NCBI RefSeq assembly: GCF_048128805.1
Contig: NC_136002.1
Coordinates: 26,556,602 to 26,620,601, forward strand
Origin: Centroberyx gerrardi
Taxonomy: Eukaryota; Chordata; Actinopteri; Beryciformes; Berycidae
Length of the DNA: 64,000 nucleotides
Direction of reading: 5' to 3'
In this document: piece after piece, positions 11,861-24,900 of the stretch
How positions within the stretch are numbered: position 1 is the first letter of the stretch
How the letters are laid out: each line of letters starts with the position of its first letter
Translations under genes and position numbers: made by a program
The notes under the pieces: generated by a model
The model's input: the letters and a program-made list of their open reading frames with translations, nothing else
Databases searched by the model: none
What the model was told of the DNA's origin: nothing

Positions 11861-13164
11861 ATGAGCATGGAAGATTATGACTACCTGTTCAAAATAGTTC
11901 TGATAGGAAATGCTGGAGTTGGGAAGACATGTCTTGTCCGGCGCTTTACTCAGGTTTGTACAGGTCTGTGCTCATGAGTTTTGAGTTATTGAATTACAGG
12001 GGAAAACACAAATTATTAGACAATTTTTCTATTTTTATTTTTAGGGCCTTTTCCCACCTGGACAAGGGGCTACTATTGGAGTTGATTTCATGATTAAAAC
12101 TGTGGAGATCAAAGGGGAAAAGGTCAAGGTATGCAGAGTTTCAAATTTTAAAAAAGTATGCTCCTTATGTGTTGAAAGAACAGCATGGACAGACAATTAA
12201 CCATTTCAAGCATTTGTTTTACAGCTGCAAATATGGGACACGGCTGGACAAGAGAGATTTCGCTCCATTACTCAGAGTTATTACCGTAGTGCCAATGCCC
12301 TCATCCTTACCTACGACATTACCTGTGAGGACTCCTTCAGGTGCCTTCCAGAATGGCTGAGGGAGATTGAGCAGTACGCTAACAACCAAGTGGTGACTAT
12401 ATTAGTCGGTGAGCAAGCGTTACTTTCTACTCTTAATAATTGATAGGCCTGTATCGTCATCGACATGCTGATGGTGCATTGTAAGAAAAATGTAGTGCGA
12501 ACTATATTTCTTACTAGGATATGCCCTAGTTTTCTGAGCCCACTTGACATGAGACCGTGAACTAGCAAGCTGATAGAAGTAATTGTTGGATAGATTCACA
12601 GAAAGAAAGCCAATTTTCTCTTTGTTAAGATACGCTTTATTATCTAATTTCTGTGAAATTCTCATTACTGAATACATAAAAAACACAGAATTTTTTTTTT
12701 GTCTGAAAAAAATTAGTCACACACCCCCACACACACAACCCTTGCTTACATCTATCCCACACAAGCATTCACACACACACACACACACACCTCCCCTTCC
12801 ATCTGTGCCATATACACACACCCACCCACCATTGTTAAGACAATGTGTGTTGTGATGTGAGAAGCCAAAGTCTTACTTGTTACGTTGACAGATTAAATGT
12901 GTTTTCCTCACAGGTAATAAAATCGATCTGGCGGAGAAGAGAGAGGTTCTCAGACAGAGGGCTGAAGACTTTGCTGAGGCTCAGAGCATGCTGTATCTGG
13001 AGACCTCAGCCAAGGAGTCCGACAATGTCGAGAAACTCTTCCTTGACCTGGCCTGCGAACTCATTCGAGAGGCCAAGCAGAACACGCTGGATAACAATGA
13101 CACTGCCCCAATGCCCGGCGAGGGTAAAACCATCAGTTACTTGAGCTGCTGCAGCCTCAATTAG
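11861..13164 (+). CDS. rab30: Rab30 small GTPase
   Basis: Four coding exons, 11861-11953, 12045-12128, 12225-12408 and 12914-13164, join in frame to 203 residues, the same length as human RAB30. It begins [19 protein letters not shown]. All GTPase motifs are present: P-loop GNAGVGKT (16-23), switch I threonine in [18 protein letters not shown] and ETSAK. The C-terminus has a twin-cysteine prenylation motif (SCCSLN end). Rab30 is a Golgi-associated GTPase needed for Golgi structure and also engaged in autophagy of bacteria and in metabolic secretion. The start follows the family exactly; a second ATG two codons later is also in frame. It diverges from ndufc2 and is followed by prcp in the same orientation, as in the human RAB30-PRCP neighbourhood. 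Confidence 0.97.
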
Positions 13165-14930
13165 GGAGAGCTCGGCCTTACGGCCATGGTAACCAAGTAG
13201 CCATTGACTGTAGAGGGCAGATGGCAGAGCCCCAATGCCTCCGTCCTTCTGAGCTGGCATAAGGCCACTTCTTAGTCCCATCACTTTTAGTCCATGCCTT
13301 TTTAACCTTCAACTGTACAAGGGAGTTAGTCAACCTTCGTTTGGCCTTCCAGGAACAAGTATGTTCAGAGGAAACAGTTTAAGATGCTGCCATTATGGAG
13401 AATATTGTCATCAGTGCAACAGGATGCAAAGTACATCTGGCTTTTTTGCTGCCTGATGCATCCAGGAACTCTTTAATATGTTTAAGAAGCTCACTGAATT
13501 TGTGTGGGGCTCTATTTTGTCCTGTTTATAGTGAAATGGCAGTATCTCCTTGTTTGCTTTTTAGGATCCATTTTCATGAAATCTCAACATTCACCAGCAG
13601 TATTATGTGAGTAAAAAGCTCTACCAGCTATTTTGTTACAGACTCAATATAGCTTTCATAATCATTGGTGAAGGTTGTCAGTTAATGGTAACCATATGTT
13701 TACATACAATATGTTTTAGTGATTACCAAGTCTGATCAAGTTGCAAATAGGATTTGCAAACTTAACCTAAAATCAGTTGCACAATCATTTTAATTCCCAC
13801 CTCAGTTTCTTCTGCTCTAAGAATTGCATACAATGTTTTTAACCTTCATAATAATTAGGTTTTTCTTGAGTGGTTGTTTGCACCTGTCTGTCATTACAAA
13901 CTGTGAAATATTTCTTTTCAATAGAACATTTAATTTTTACTTGCTGCTATAATACATGTTTTCATGTCAGATAACAAACTGAAAGACATTTATAAAAATA
14001 CATTAAAACAGTATTCTTCATTAACAACTTGCGTCCCTTTTTGAGCATATTTGTAGTACTTGCGATAAGTCAGTTGATACGATATGAAACAGACGAAAAC
14101 GCCTCTTAAATTGTCAGCTCGTCAGTAGAAATGGTATACAATTTAACTGACATTTTTATTCAACTGTCATGTTTCTTTTACCCATAGAAGTGTATACTCC
14201 TGCCTTTTGTTGTTGCTGCCTATTCATGAAATTATATCACTTTTTATTTGTTTGAAGGGGTATGTTCATGTAGTTTTGTATACGACTTGTATTTGTATTT
14301 CATATGCTTTTTTCGTGAAATTTCTTGATTGTCCAGCATGTTCTGCCATAATTTCTAGTGTCTAACTTTATCTTCTATATACTTGCCATAATTGTAATGT
14401 ACTGTATTGCACAATGCCATATACTGCACACTTATTTTTTAGTGTCATATTTTGTCTTTTGTTGTACAGACTTGTAGTTGATCTTGGCACTTTGCTTTTA
14501 TACTTTACTGGTATTTTTTTTTCTTTTCAATAATCCCTTTGTGAAGCTGGCCAGAGAGTATTTTGTTTTGCCTCTTACCTTAGATTTAACAGTAATTACC
14601 CATTGTTAATCCCTTGCATCTTCTTTTCAACACATTATGGGAAATACAAAGGAAAACGCTATGGGGATATTGTATTTCTTTTACTTTATGTGTACAAAAT
14701 AATCCCTAAAGTTACTCTGTATAACATTAAATAATTACACTAAATATCTCATGATCTTTGTCATTTTATTATTGCTTATTTCTGATCTGTGTACTGTAAA
14801 TGGTGAAATGAGTTGCAGATTTTGAGGGCCAACTTGAGCACACTGTCCCCAGATACTGACCTTGGGCCAACTTCCATTACTTCTCAACTGAAAATTAGAG
14901 ACAAATGTTTGGGGAGATATAAATTCAGTT
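13165..14930. other. rab30 3' UTR and downstream DNA
   Basis: AT-rich, T-run-rich DNA without coding signal, most of it plausibly a long rab30 3' UTR. No canonical AATAAA in a convincing context was found before about 15,080, so the transcript end is undetermined. Confidence 0.5.
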
Positions 14931-15005
14931 GAGGAATATTCCTGTGGTGGCAGATAGGTGGAGCTAGTCAGAGGCAACATTACAGTAAGATGCACCAGTG
15001 TGCAA

Positions 15006-15594
15006 ATTGGAGTTACACACATGTTTATCAGAGGTAGAAATAATCTCATTGGTTGAGTTAAACCCCAGCTTTTCCTGCTAAATAAAGTTGGGCTGAGGCC
15101 TGCAGTGAAAAAGGCAAGGGGTAAGTAAGAGGTAGCTAACATTATGAAGCCTAGCGCTATTGTTACTGACAAAATGCAGTCTTTTTTGTACGTTGTCTGT
15201 TAATATAAAACCTCCTTGGTCTACAGGGATATCTAGGTTAGCTAGTTGGCCTAGCTGACTTTCCAGATCAAACTTGCCATACTAGCCTACAGCTATCTAG
15301 GTTAGCTAGTTAGCTACCCTGCTGACCTTCCAACATCATAAATAGCCTACCATGGTCATGAATGCATGCAAGAAGTCATCTCCATTTACATTTTTTATTT
15401 TTATTTTGACCAGAATTCATGCCATTCAAATATGGCAGTTAGCTAACTAACATTTAGAGTCTCCCTATTAATTGAGATTGTTTTTTTGTACATGGTCCCT
15501 GACAAAATAAACAAATAAACAAAACTGGTTCATTGGCTCCGCCTACTGAGGGTTAACTCAACCAATGACATTATTTCTGCCGCCAAACTCCAAT
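15006..15594. repeat. Inverted-repeat (foldback) element between rab30 and prcp
   Basis: The left arm contains GTAGAAATAATCTCATTGG then TTGAGTTAAACCC (15034-15064). The right arm is its inverse, GGGTTAACTCAACC then AATGACATTATTTCTGCC (15550-15581). A shorter outer match, ATTGGAGTT (15006-15014) against AACTCCAAT (15586-15594), extends the pairing. Between them is a tandem duplication of roughly 64 bp built on ATCTAGGTTAGCTAGTT (15231 and 15294). This looks like a non-autonomous foldback transposon. Target duplications were not identified and the ends are approximate. Confidence 0.6.
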
Positions 15595-15976
15595 CTGCCA
15601 CCAGCGCGCACATCCAGAACTCAGACTCCCATCAGCCCTTGCGAGTCTGCTTACAGTAGGCTCCTTTCTGTGTCAACTGTCTGTGCTCTTCCAGATCCAG
15701 GTCATTTACAGGATAACTGCTGTAGTTGAATTAAACAACATGAAGCTGTGTGACGACGATGAGACCGCTGCATCCCGGACCGCGTGCTCTCTCTGCTAAA
15801 TTTAGGTCAGAGTCTGTCTGACACACCTCTCCTGATTTGCTGACAAGCGATTCTTACTTCCTCTCCCAGGGAAACAAGACAGGTCTCCTCTTCCCAGTGC
15901 GAGGATCATGCGACCTCATTGTGTAAAGATTAATTTGTGAAGGGGTTTTGCTTGACAATCTGCTACAGTAGCAGCG

Positions 15977-18900
15977 ATGAAGTCGGACTTGAGGACTGGG
16001 GTTTTAGAGAGGGCTGCAGCTACGCTTCTTCTAACGCTGTATCTCAGTTGTTTACATGTGATCGCGCTCAAATCACAACTTTTCACCAGGCTCGGCGTTT
16101 TAGATTACTCCACTGAGAACACCATCAGCTATGAAACACTTTACTTTGACCAGAAGGTGAGTTTAAAATTACCCTCAAAACTATAACTTTCCACAATGGC
16201 ACAAGTCTTTTGAAATAGGCTACATTTTTATTTTTTTTACAGATATGATTTGCATAAATTGGTTCCTCCTTTCTCTTTCAGTTACTTGTTTCTGTTCTCT
16301 TTTAGCTCCCTATACAAAGTTGGTGTATTGGCTGCATTCATGATCTAGTGGAGTGTAAATCCACATAAATTCAGTTTACCCACATTTTTAGGCTAACATA
16401 AATCCTTATGATTGAAAATCATACATCATATTAAGTAGGAGCAACTTGATGTAAGTTGTTATGAGGATATGGTATGTTAAAGAAAAAACAAAGTTATGCT
16501 TTTCTGAAAATATAATTCATTTTTGTTTATTATAGTGGGTGTTTGCCTTATGATGAACACCGGCTGGTTATAGTTTAGCCAGCTTTTTATTTACCACTAC
16601 ATCACTGGCTGCATTGTTTGTTGTAACTACACCACTTGCTCTTTCTGTAATTTTCTCTGTACTTAATTCTGCAAAAGTTATTCATGTGTTGTGTCTGCAG
16701 ACAATAGGTGCTTCCCTCTGGCTTCCTGTAGTGAGGGAAAACCACAATTGGCTCTGTTCCTGCCAGCAGAACTATATCTCTCCCTGTTGGCTCCCTGCCT
16801 AAAGAGGTCTCCAGGGCCCAGTGAATTTGAAATGCTGTACCTCAGGGGGAACCACAGCTATTCTTTCAGCCCTTATTTTTTCATTTAGTGTTACTCCACT
16901 GAGAATCAAATTGCATCTTCACTGCGGTGGTGAGCAAAGCATCATGTTCAGTGACTTGTGAACGTGACTCATACAATCACAAGACTGTGCTTGTGTCTCA
17001 AAGTCCCCTCTACTCTGTTCCCTGCAGTCAGAGGTGTAGCGGAGGGTAAAGTCACCCAAACTTTACTCATCTTTTTACCCACTACCCATCTTCTGATTTG
17101 CGGAATAGCCTACAGTTTACGCATCTTTGTAGGCTGACATCAGTCTTCATCATGTAGCCTAAATTCATATTCAAATTCATTCGTTAAGTTGTATAGGGTC
17201 TTTTACGGGAAGAAACGTATAAATTATTGCCTGAAAATCCTTCTTATTTACCACCATATCACTAATTAGTAAGCCTTTTCAGTGCACTGAATTTAAAATT
17301 ATTTTTGGGGGAATTTTTTCTCTACAGCATGAGACACTTGGGATATGTTTGAATGCAGTCTGTTGAAATGATCATGTAGTGTGTTGATATTTTTCACACA
17401 CTGCATGCACAGTATACTACACACACTAGTACATACCATGCCAGTAAACAGTGCAGAAACAGCTAGTGATGGTGCATTCAGGCGCTCCCCATAAACACGT
17501 AAACTGGGAAATGTGTCTACTGAGCAGCCGGTATTTATAAGGTGGTAGTGCTCAGGTCTGAAAAGTAAACTGAGTATGTGCTTACTATTGATGTTTTACA
17601 ATGTTTTATGCACAAATATAAGGCTTTGTGTTCAGTCCTACCACACAGCCTGTAAAACTGAGCCTGAATTTCCTTGAACGTCAAACTTTGTTGAGCATTT
17701 AGGCCCAATGTAGCGCATTGTCAGACGTTTACCATTTTGCAAGGACTGTCCAAGCACAGAATGAGTAGACATCCGGACTGTGTGGTCCAATAAGTAATAC
17801 AGTAAAAAGAAAATACCCCTAATGCTGTTCCAACATAACTGATGTGAGTTAAAGTGAAAATACCAGTGAGCTTGACACACTTCAGCATCTGTTCTTCAGT
17901 AGGGTTTGAGTGTAGGAGCATATTGATATACCACTAATCCCTTAAAATAACCTTACATTTACATTCATTTACATTAATTCACCCCTTAATTCATGCAAAA
18001 TCCCCTTAAAATTAGTTAGGGAGTTATTAATAGAGGAGACCCCATCAAAACCTCCTTAAACACCCCCTTAATTTTTGACTTTTTACTTTCTAATATAATG
18101 GAAAATTCAGGGAGACAGGACCTTTCCATTAATAACCCTGTAAACCAAAACCATGCATAAAAGGCATAAAAAAAACCTTAATTACTAGTGTCTTAATGAA
18201 TCAACCCATGAATGAACCCTTACTTTTTTAAAGCGATGTTATTTTTAATGGATAATACATGTTTATGTAATGGAGAAATTCAGGACATTTCAGGGATCAA
18301 ATTAATAAGAATAATAAACTTTATTTAGATAGTATTTTACAAAACAAAATTACAAAGTGCTTCACAGTGGAAAAAATACAACATGAGTTCCAAAAAATAG
18401 AGTAATATCAATATCATATATATAAAGACAATAAAACAAATAGGCTACATTTAAAATGAGACACTAAGAAAAAGTACCAAAGGGGATAAGGGGTTTGGTT
18501 TTGTAGTATTGTACTACAGTGTGTGTATTAGCAGTACACAGAATGGTTAGTATGGATAGTACATACTGTATGCACTTCACAGTATTTGGACATGGGGACA
18601 ATGCTTCCCACCTGACCCAACCCACGGCATCCTGCCTCATCAGCCGGGCCGTCAAGAAGATTGAAAAGACCATTTCCTCCCTTTTGATGCCCATTATCCC
18701 GTCTGGTTTTTGTCTCAGCCAATCAACAGAAAATAGGATGCTTCTTCTTGGTAAACACCTAACATCTCTATATTCCTTTTTTTCATTATCGGTAGCTTTA
18801 ATACAGCAGACTGCTGTTTGCACAAATAAATCATCAATTATGAGGCCTTCTCTGTGTTTTCTGTGGGACAGGGTGGTGTGAAGAAAACAGCAAGTGATCT

Positions 18901-21900
18901 AGCAGTTGTCCAGAGGAAATCCTCTCGACTGCGTTTTGCTTCCAGACAATGAATGGAAGTGTCCTTTAGCATCCTTTTGGCAAATTGACTAGTTTAGTTT
19001 ACGGTTTGTTCTCTGCTCGTTTCCCACAGGACTCTATTTGCAGGACAGTAGCACAACAGATTTAGCTTCCTATCTTGTGGTATAGCTGCAGTGCTGGGCG
19101 AATAGATGTGCAGTATGTGCACTGAATTTCATTTGAAAACCCTGATGCTCAAGTGCTGCCTGCAGTAACCACATGGTGGCACTAGTTAGCAGGATGTGGA
19201 GATGTTATGAAACCAATCTCATAGTTTTTGTGATGTGCATACTGATTTGGGGGGAGTGATACTGTACACACCAGGGGTCCTGTTGGTAAGGCCAAGTTAT
19301 ATATTCAACCTCTTTAGTTTCAGTATTCAGCTCATAGTTGTTTATAGGAATATTATAATTTAAAGTATTAACATTGAAAGAAACTTTGGTTTTGCTAATT
19401 GGAGAGCTTCATTCCAAAATTAGATATCTACTATTTGAAAAACCTTAAACCCACAAATAAAAAACAATTGATGCCACACAATCATGGCACTTCTAAAGGA
19501 CAGAAAGTAACTTAAATGCTTTGTTGACAAAATTGCAACACTTGTACACTCTGGGTTCTCTATATTTTTTCCTATTTTGGAAAAAGAACTCTTCACTTTT
19601 CCAACAGTGAAAGTTACTTTGCTGCTGAAAGCCTGAACCTTTCCTTTAAACCGTCTGATGGCTCCTCTCACACTTAGAAGCACTGCCAAGCGCTAAGGAG
19701 TAGAGGCTTGAATGAACACATTCAGGCCCCAGAATCTTTTTGCTGTCATTGGCTCATAAAATTGCTGGCTCCTTTGTATCCACTGAGAAGGGAAGTGAGC
19801 GAGAGAGGGGGGAAAAAAAAACCCAAAACAAAAACATTTTGTATTAAGTGTTGGGGCTGTTTCAAGGGTTGGACGACTCCGCCGAGGCGCTGAGCCTCAT
19901 GGGGCTGTCTGCTCTGTGAAGTTATTGGTTTCTTTCTGTCTTTGTTTGATGCAGAATGCAGGAAATATGGTTGAAAGGGGAAGATACCCGAGAATCCCTG
20001 AGGTTTGATGAAAGGATATCTCAGAACTCATCTAAAGTGGAACTAATGCGGCATCCCTTAAACTGGCTCCACGTTTTTTTAATACAAATTGAGGCTAATT
20101 ACCCTAGTATCCAGGCTCAGGGTTGTCACTTCGCAACACCAGGGTTGGCACGAGGCCAGGCATCCACTGATCACACCCAGCTCACAGCAGTTTGTCTGGA
20201 GCGGAGCGGATCCTCCAAAACGCTCAAACATAGCTGTTGCATCTTATAAGATGCTACGTGTGGCAGTTTGACATCAAGAAATCATCACCACATTAGTTTT
20301 TGGACGTTAGAGTGATTACAGTAAACATATAAGACCACTGCAGAGAAGATTGGCAGCCTTTGTGTGCCACCAGGTCGGATCATATGGGAAATTTGCTGCA
20401 TTGCTTTACGGCACACAGGGATATTGCTTTATGGCACAAAACAAAAAGATAATGCTTTCAGCACAAGTAATACACAACTTTGTTCCTGTTCCACTATTCT
20501 AACTGCATCGTTTCAACTCAAAATGTTATTTTTCTGTTATCGGCTCTTATCCTTCTTCTTGCTCTACAAATCAAACACATGCAGAGTGACGCCAGGGAGG
20601 GGGAGGGGAACAAAAATGTGGTCTTAATTTCGAGAAACACTAGCACTAAGAATACCATTGGCATTAGATACAGGCTACCAGTCGTCGTGGTCTCATTTCT
20701 TTACAGTAATTATGCCAAGGTATCAAAATTAATTTGAAGATATATTGGTATACATTTTTTCATTAACTTTCTAGCACATTTCAGCAACACAGAGTATTAA
20801 TGATGTCTTCATGAAATTATATCAGCTTATGTCCTTTTAAGATACTAATTTTAGAATTGGCTCATTTTCACTTTACAGATTGATCATTTTGGATTCTTAG
20901 AGGATGGCACCTTCAAACAGCGATACCTTGTGGCTAAGAAACACTGGAATCAAGAAGGAGGCCCTATTTTGTTCTACACTGGCAATGAAGGGGACATCAC
21001 CTGGTTCTGCAACAACACTGTAAACACCCAGCAAGTTTTCATTCAGCTTCCTTGTATTCACATTGTATCTAATCTTCAGTCTAATACAAAGCTTGCCATG
21101 TCCTTATTTTTAGGGCTTCATGTGGGAAACTGCGGAGGAGTTGGGTGCCATGCTGGTTTTTGCAGAGCATCGTTACTATGGAGAGTCCCTGCCATTCGGA
21201 CAAGAGTCTTACAGTGTGAGTGAAGATGCAATGTTACACTTGGAGCATATTTTAATCTGATACAATCTGCTTAATTACATACAGTGTTATCTTTTTAAGC
21301 CATATACAGCACTGACAAATGTATGCTTTAAAAATTGTCCCCTGAAATTAAACACTCTTTGAAAATATTGTTGATTCCATCCTAAAATGCTAGTATTTAG
21401 TAGCCAAAGGTCTTAAAATAATGAGTAAATATTTTCCAAAGTGAGGTTCACTTTCAATGCCAGCAATAATCCTTTAGGGGTATTTGTTACTTTTGCTGTT
21501 TTCAAATGGTGGCCATCTCATTTTGGAGCAAAACTTGTTCTTTACTTGCAGGACAGCAAACACCTGAACTACCTGACGTCAGAACAGGCCCTGGCAGATT
21601 TTGCGGTGCTGATTCGGGAGCTGAAGAAGAGCGTACCAGGAGCTCAGCTCAGCCCCGTCATTGCTGTCGGAGGGTCCTATGGAGGGATGCTCTCTGCCTG
21701 GATGAGGATGAAATACCCCAATATAGTTGTGGGGTAAGACGTTTATTCTGATTGTGAGCAACTGCAGGCTAGATTTACTTAACTGCACTAGGCAACTTTG
21801 CACATTGGTGGCTCCAAATAGCAGCAAAAGGTAACTATTTTTAATAAATGTTAATACCCAGAAATCATTTGACGTGATGTACACACAGCACGCTCATGTT

Positions 21901-24900
21901 TACCAACTCGGCCGGTCTGTGTTACTTTATACCAAAGGAAACCAAAGGGACAAGAGAGGTCTGAAGTTTTCATTCATGTGGGTGGAGAAGTGACCATACC
22001 CAACACCAGACTTTCATTTGGGCAAATACGATGTATGTACTGCGTCTCAATTAGGGGGAATGGGACGCTCTCCTCTATTGCAGCCCCACTTTGTGATGTA
22101 GGCTGATAGGATCACTGTATTTTTACATAAACATTTTGCCTAGTGCAGCTTTAAATATATAATGGGCTTTCCCAAGCTGTTGCTGGCTGTGTTGTATCAT
22201 TGTATTTTTAGCCCATATTAGCTAGTTTCCTATGCCTGTCCTTGGAGCAGGCTGTTACTCATATACGCTGGGGTTAGGTGCGCTTGCTCAGGGGCACTTT
22301 GGCAGAATCAGGTACTGTGGTGTTTGGGATCCAACCAGCAACCCCTCGACTACTATGCAGCCTCTCTAACCAGTCTGCTGCCCTAGCATGTATGTTACTT
22401 AAGTGTTGTTACTCAAATCACGTGGGATGACGGCTGTGCAGTTGTTGAGAAAAAGTGGCAATGTTTTTGTGTCTCAGAAGTGCCTCTTTCTGTGTTTCAG
22501 AGCTCTGGCAGCCTCTGCACCAATATGGCAGTTCCCTGGTATGGTGCCATGTGGAGACTTCTACAAAATAGTAACACAGGACTTCGCCAGAAGCGGCTTC
22601 AACTGTGATGTAAACATCAGAAGGTCGTGGAAAGCTATTGATAACGTCTCTTCCACTGGTGAGTCATGCGGTATAAACAGAGGGAAGTAGTTATGTGAGA
22701 AGGGAGTGGGAGTCTGCTGTTATTGATAGTTTTGGATGGGCCATCTGCCACCATTGAACTCTGAAAATACGGCAGGCAGTGTGCTGATAATTGTGAGTTG
22801 TTATGATGGATTGATTTAGCTTTTGCATGTTTTATTCCAAGCAAGTGATACTGTCAAGGTGGTAAAAAGGTGGTTTTCTGACAATTTATTTAGGATAATA
22901 ATCTATAGGGCTTTGTAACCTTTATAATACCAAATGCACCATGCTGGATTTTTATCTCCTTTCACAAGGAATACCACTCATTAAAAAAAAACCCTACATA
23001 GCCCAATCAATATATGTGAATAAGACCAATCCTCTCCCAAAGCCAGAAACCAGAGACCTGATACTGAAACTTGTGATGTCATCGGGTATAAAGTCTGGAG
23101 CTGCTCCATGCAGCCACTGCAATGAATGACGAAAGAGTGATTTTGTGGACCCACAGAATGAATAACCTGTTTTACACCCAAATTATCTTTGTTCTTTAGC
23201 ATTCTAGTCAGTTGAATGGATGAGTGTATCCTCACCCATAAAAAAAATCTCCAAGTACTCTCCCAGTCCCCCATCTGTCATAATCCTAGACTGTATGAAT
23301 ACCAGGCATTCTTGAATTGAGTGGTATTTTGGATTTCTGTCAGTAGGTAGGCAGTAAAATAGACTGATAAAAAACATGGTAACATGTTAGATTAGGGGAC
23401 ACATATTAACTATTAATAAGTTGCTTATTAACATGCATATATGTAGTGTATTGGTTCATTATAAGTCATTACAAACCACTTATCAGCACCTTATTCTGCA
23501 CTATTGTATTCTATAAGTAAACCCCATTAACTATGGGTTTTCCCTCAATAGCCTCCTAGTTAGTGTTTATAGCAGTAAGGAAGTTGTTGAACATAATTGG
23601 GCTTTTAGTCTGCTTTGCTCAATATGGGGCTTATAAAGTGCTAGTATCACATATTATTGAGAGAAATTATTAAACTATTGAGGGGAAAAGCCAAAGTTAA
23701 TAGTTAATATGTGTTCCCTAATCTAAAGTGTTACCAAAAACTTTAATTAGGCTTGTAAGGTATTAGGCTTATTAAGTAACAGAATATTTCTGTACTTACA
23801 TTGAATACTGTAGGTTTAATGCTACTTGGGTTACAAAAAAATCTCATAACACTCACAGCCAGGCCAGACACAAGCTGCATTTAGAGTTTACTAAAATCTT
23901 GATCAACACCATCATGTTGTAGGACAAGTGAGCAAGCAGGTAAGTTGTGACATGGCCTCGTGTTCATCATTGTCAGGTGAATTAAATGTGGAAAAATGTG
24001 GGAAAACATGTCGAATGTTGGTATTTCTTCAGCCAATCACAGTGATCCAGAAGACTCAACTAGGAGATTGATGATTGTCACCTTGTTTGCATGTTAGCTG
24101 TCATTTTCTTGCTGTTGCCCGCACATGAGACACAGAGGAGGAAGTTGTGGATAGTTGAATGAAAAGGGACGGGGAGAACCAATCAGAGAGCAGGAATGAA
24201 AGTAGAAATTGGCTGTTACATGAAAGTTTGTTGGTTGAAGTGATTTAAGAGACAGCATGTGTTGCACAGTCAATTATTGTGCTGACTCGTGGCACAAAAA
24301 ATAATAAAATTTTATATTTCAAAATAATTCCTCTGGGGGCGGAGCCATAGCACACTGATACTGCATTGGATCTTTGGCAAAGCTGTAAAATTCAACTGCT
24401 GGTTCTCTATGTTGATGCAATGCGGACAATTTTTATATAATATGGACAAAAATCGAATTCAGTTCACTTAAAACCTGCCAACACGGGGATTTATTTCCGC
24501 ATTCACAATGACTTTTAATCATTTCTTTTTGTGCTCTTTTGACAAGGTGATGGTCTTCAGTGGCTGTCAGAGGAGTTTAGTTTATGCTCCCCTCTCAAAA
24601 AGAAGGACGACTCTGTCAGCTTCAAGGCCTGGCTGCAAGAGACCTGGGTCAATCTGGCTATGGTGGATTACCCATATGAAGCGAGCTTTCTGCAGCCTCT
24701 TCCTCGCTGGCCAATCCAGGTAAACATGATCACAAATTAAAACACCAGCTAATATAAGAATCAATGTCTCAAAATTAAGTGTCATTATTTGTGACCTGGA
24801 CTCCAAAGAATTAATCAAGAAAGTTTAAACATTTAGTTAAACTCCAAATTAATTTGTTGTCAAAACTATTCTGTTTCATTTGCAACTTTCAAGTTTATGT

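Noticed and set aside
22270-22385. tRNA gene
   Set aside because: Pol III boxes are present, but no cloverleaf can be drawn and a SINE-type segment follows, so it was called a SINE.
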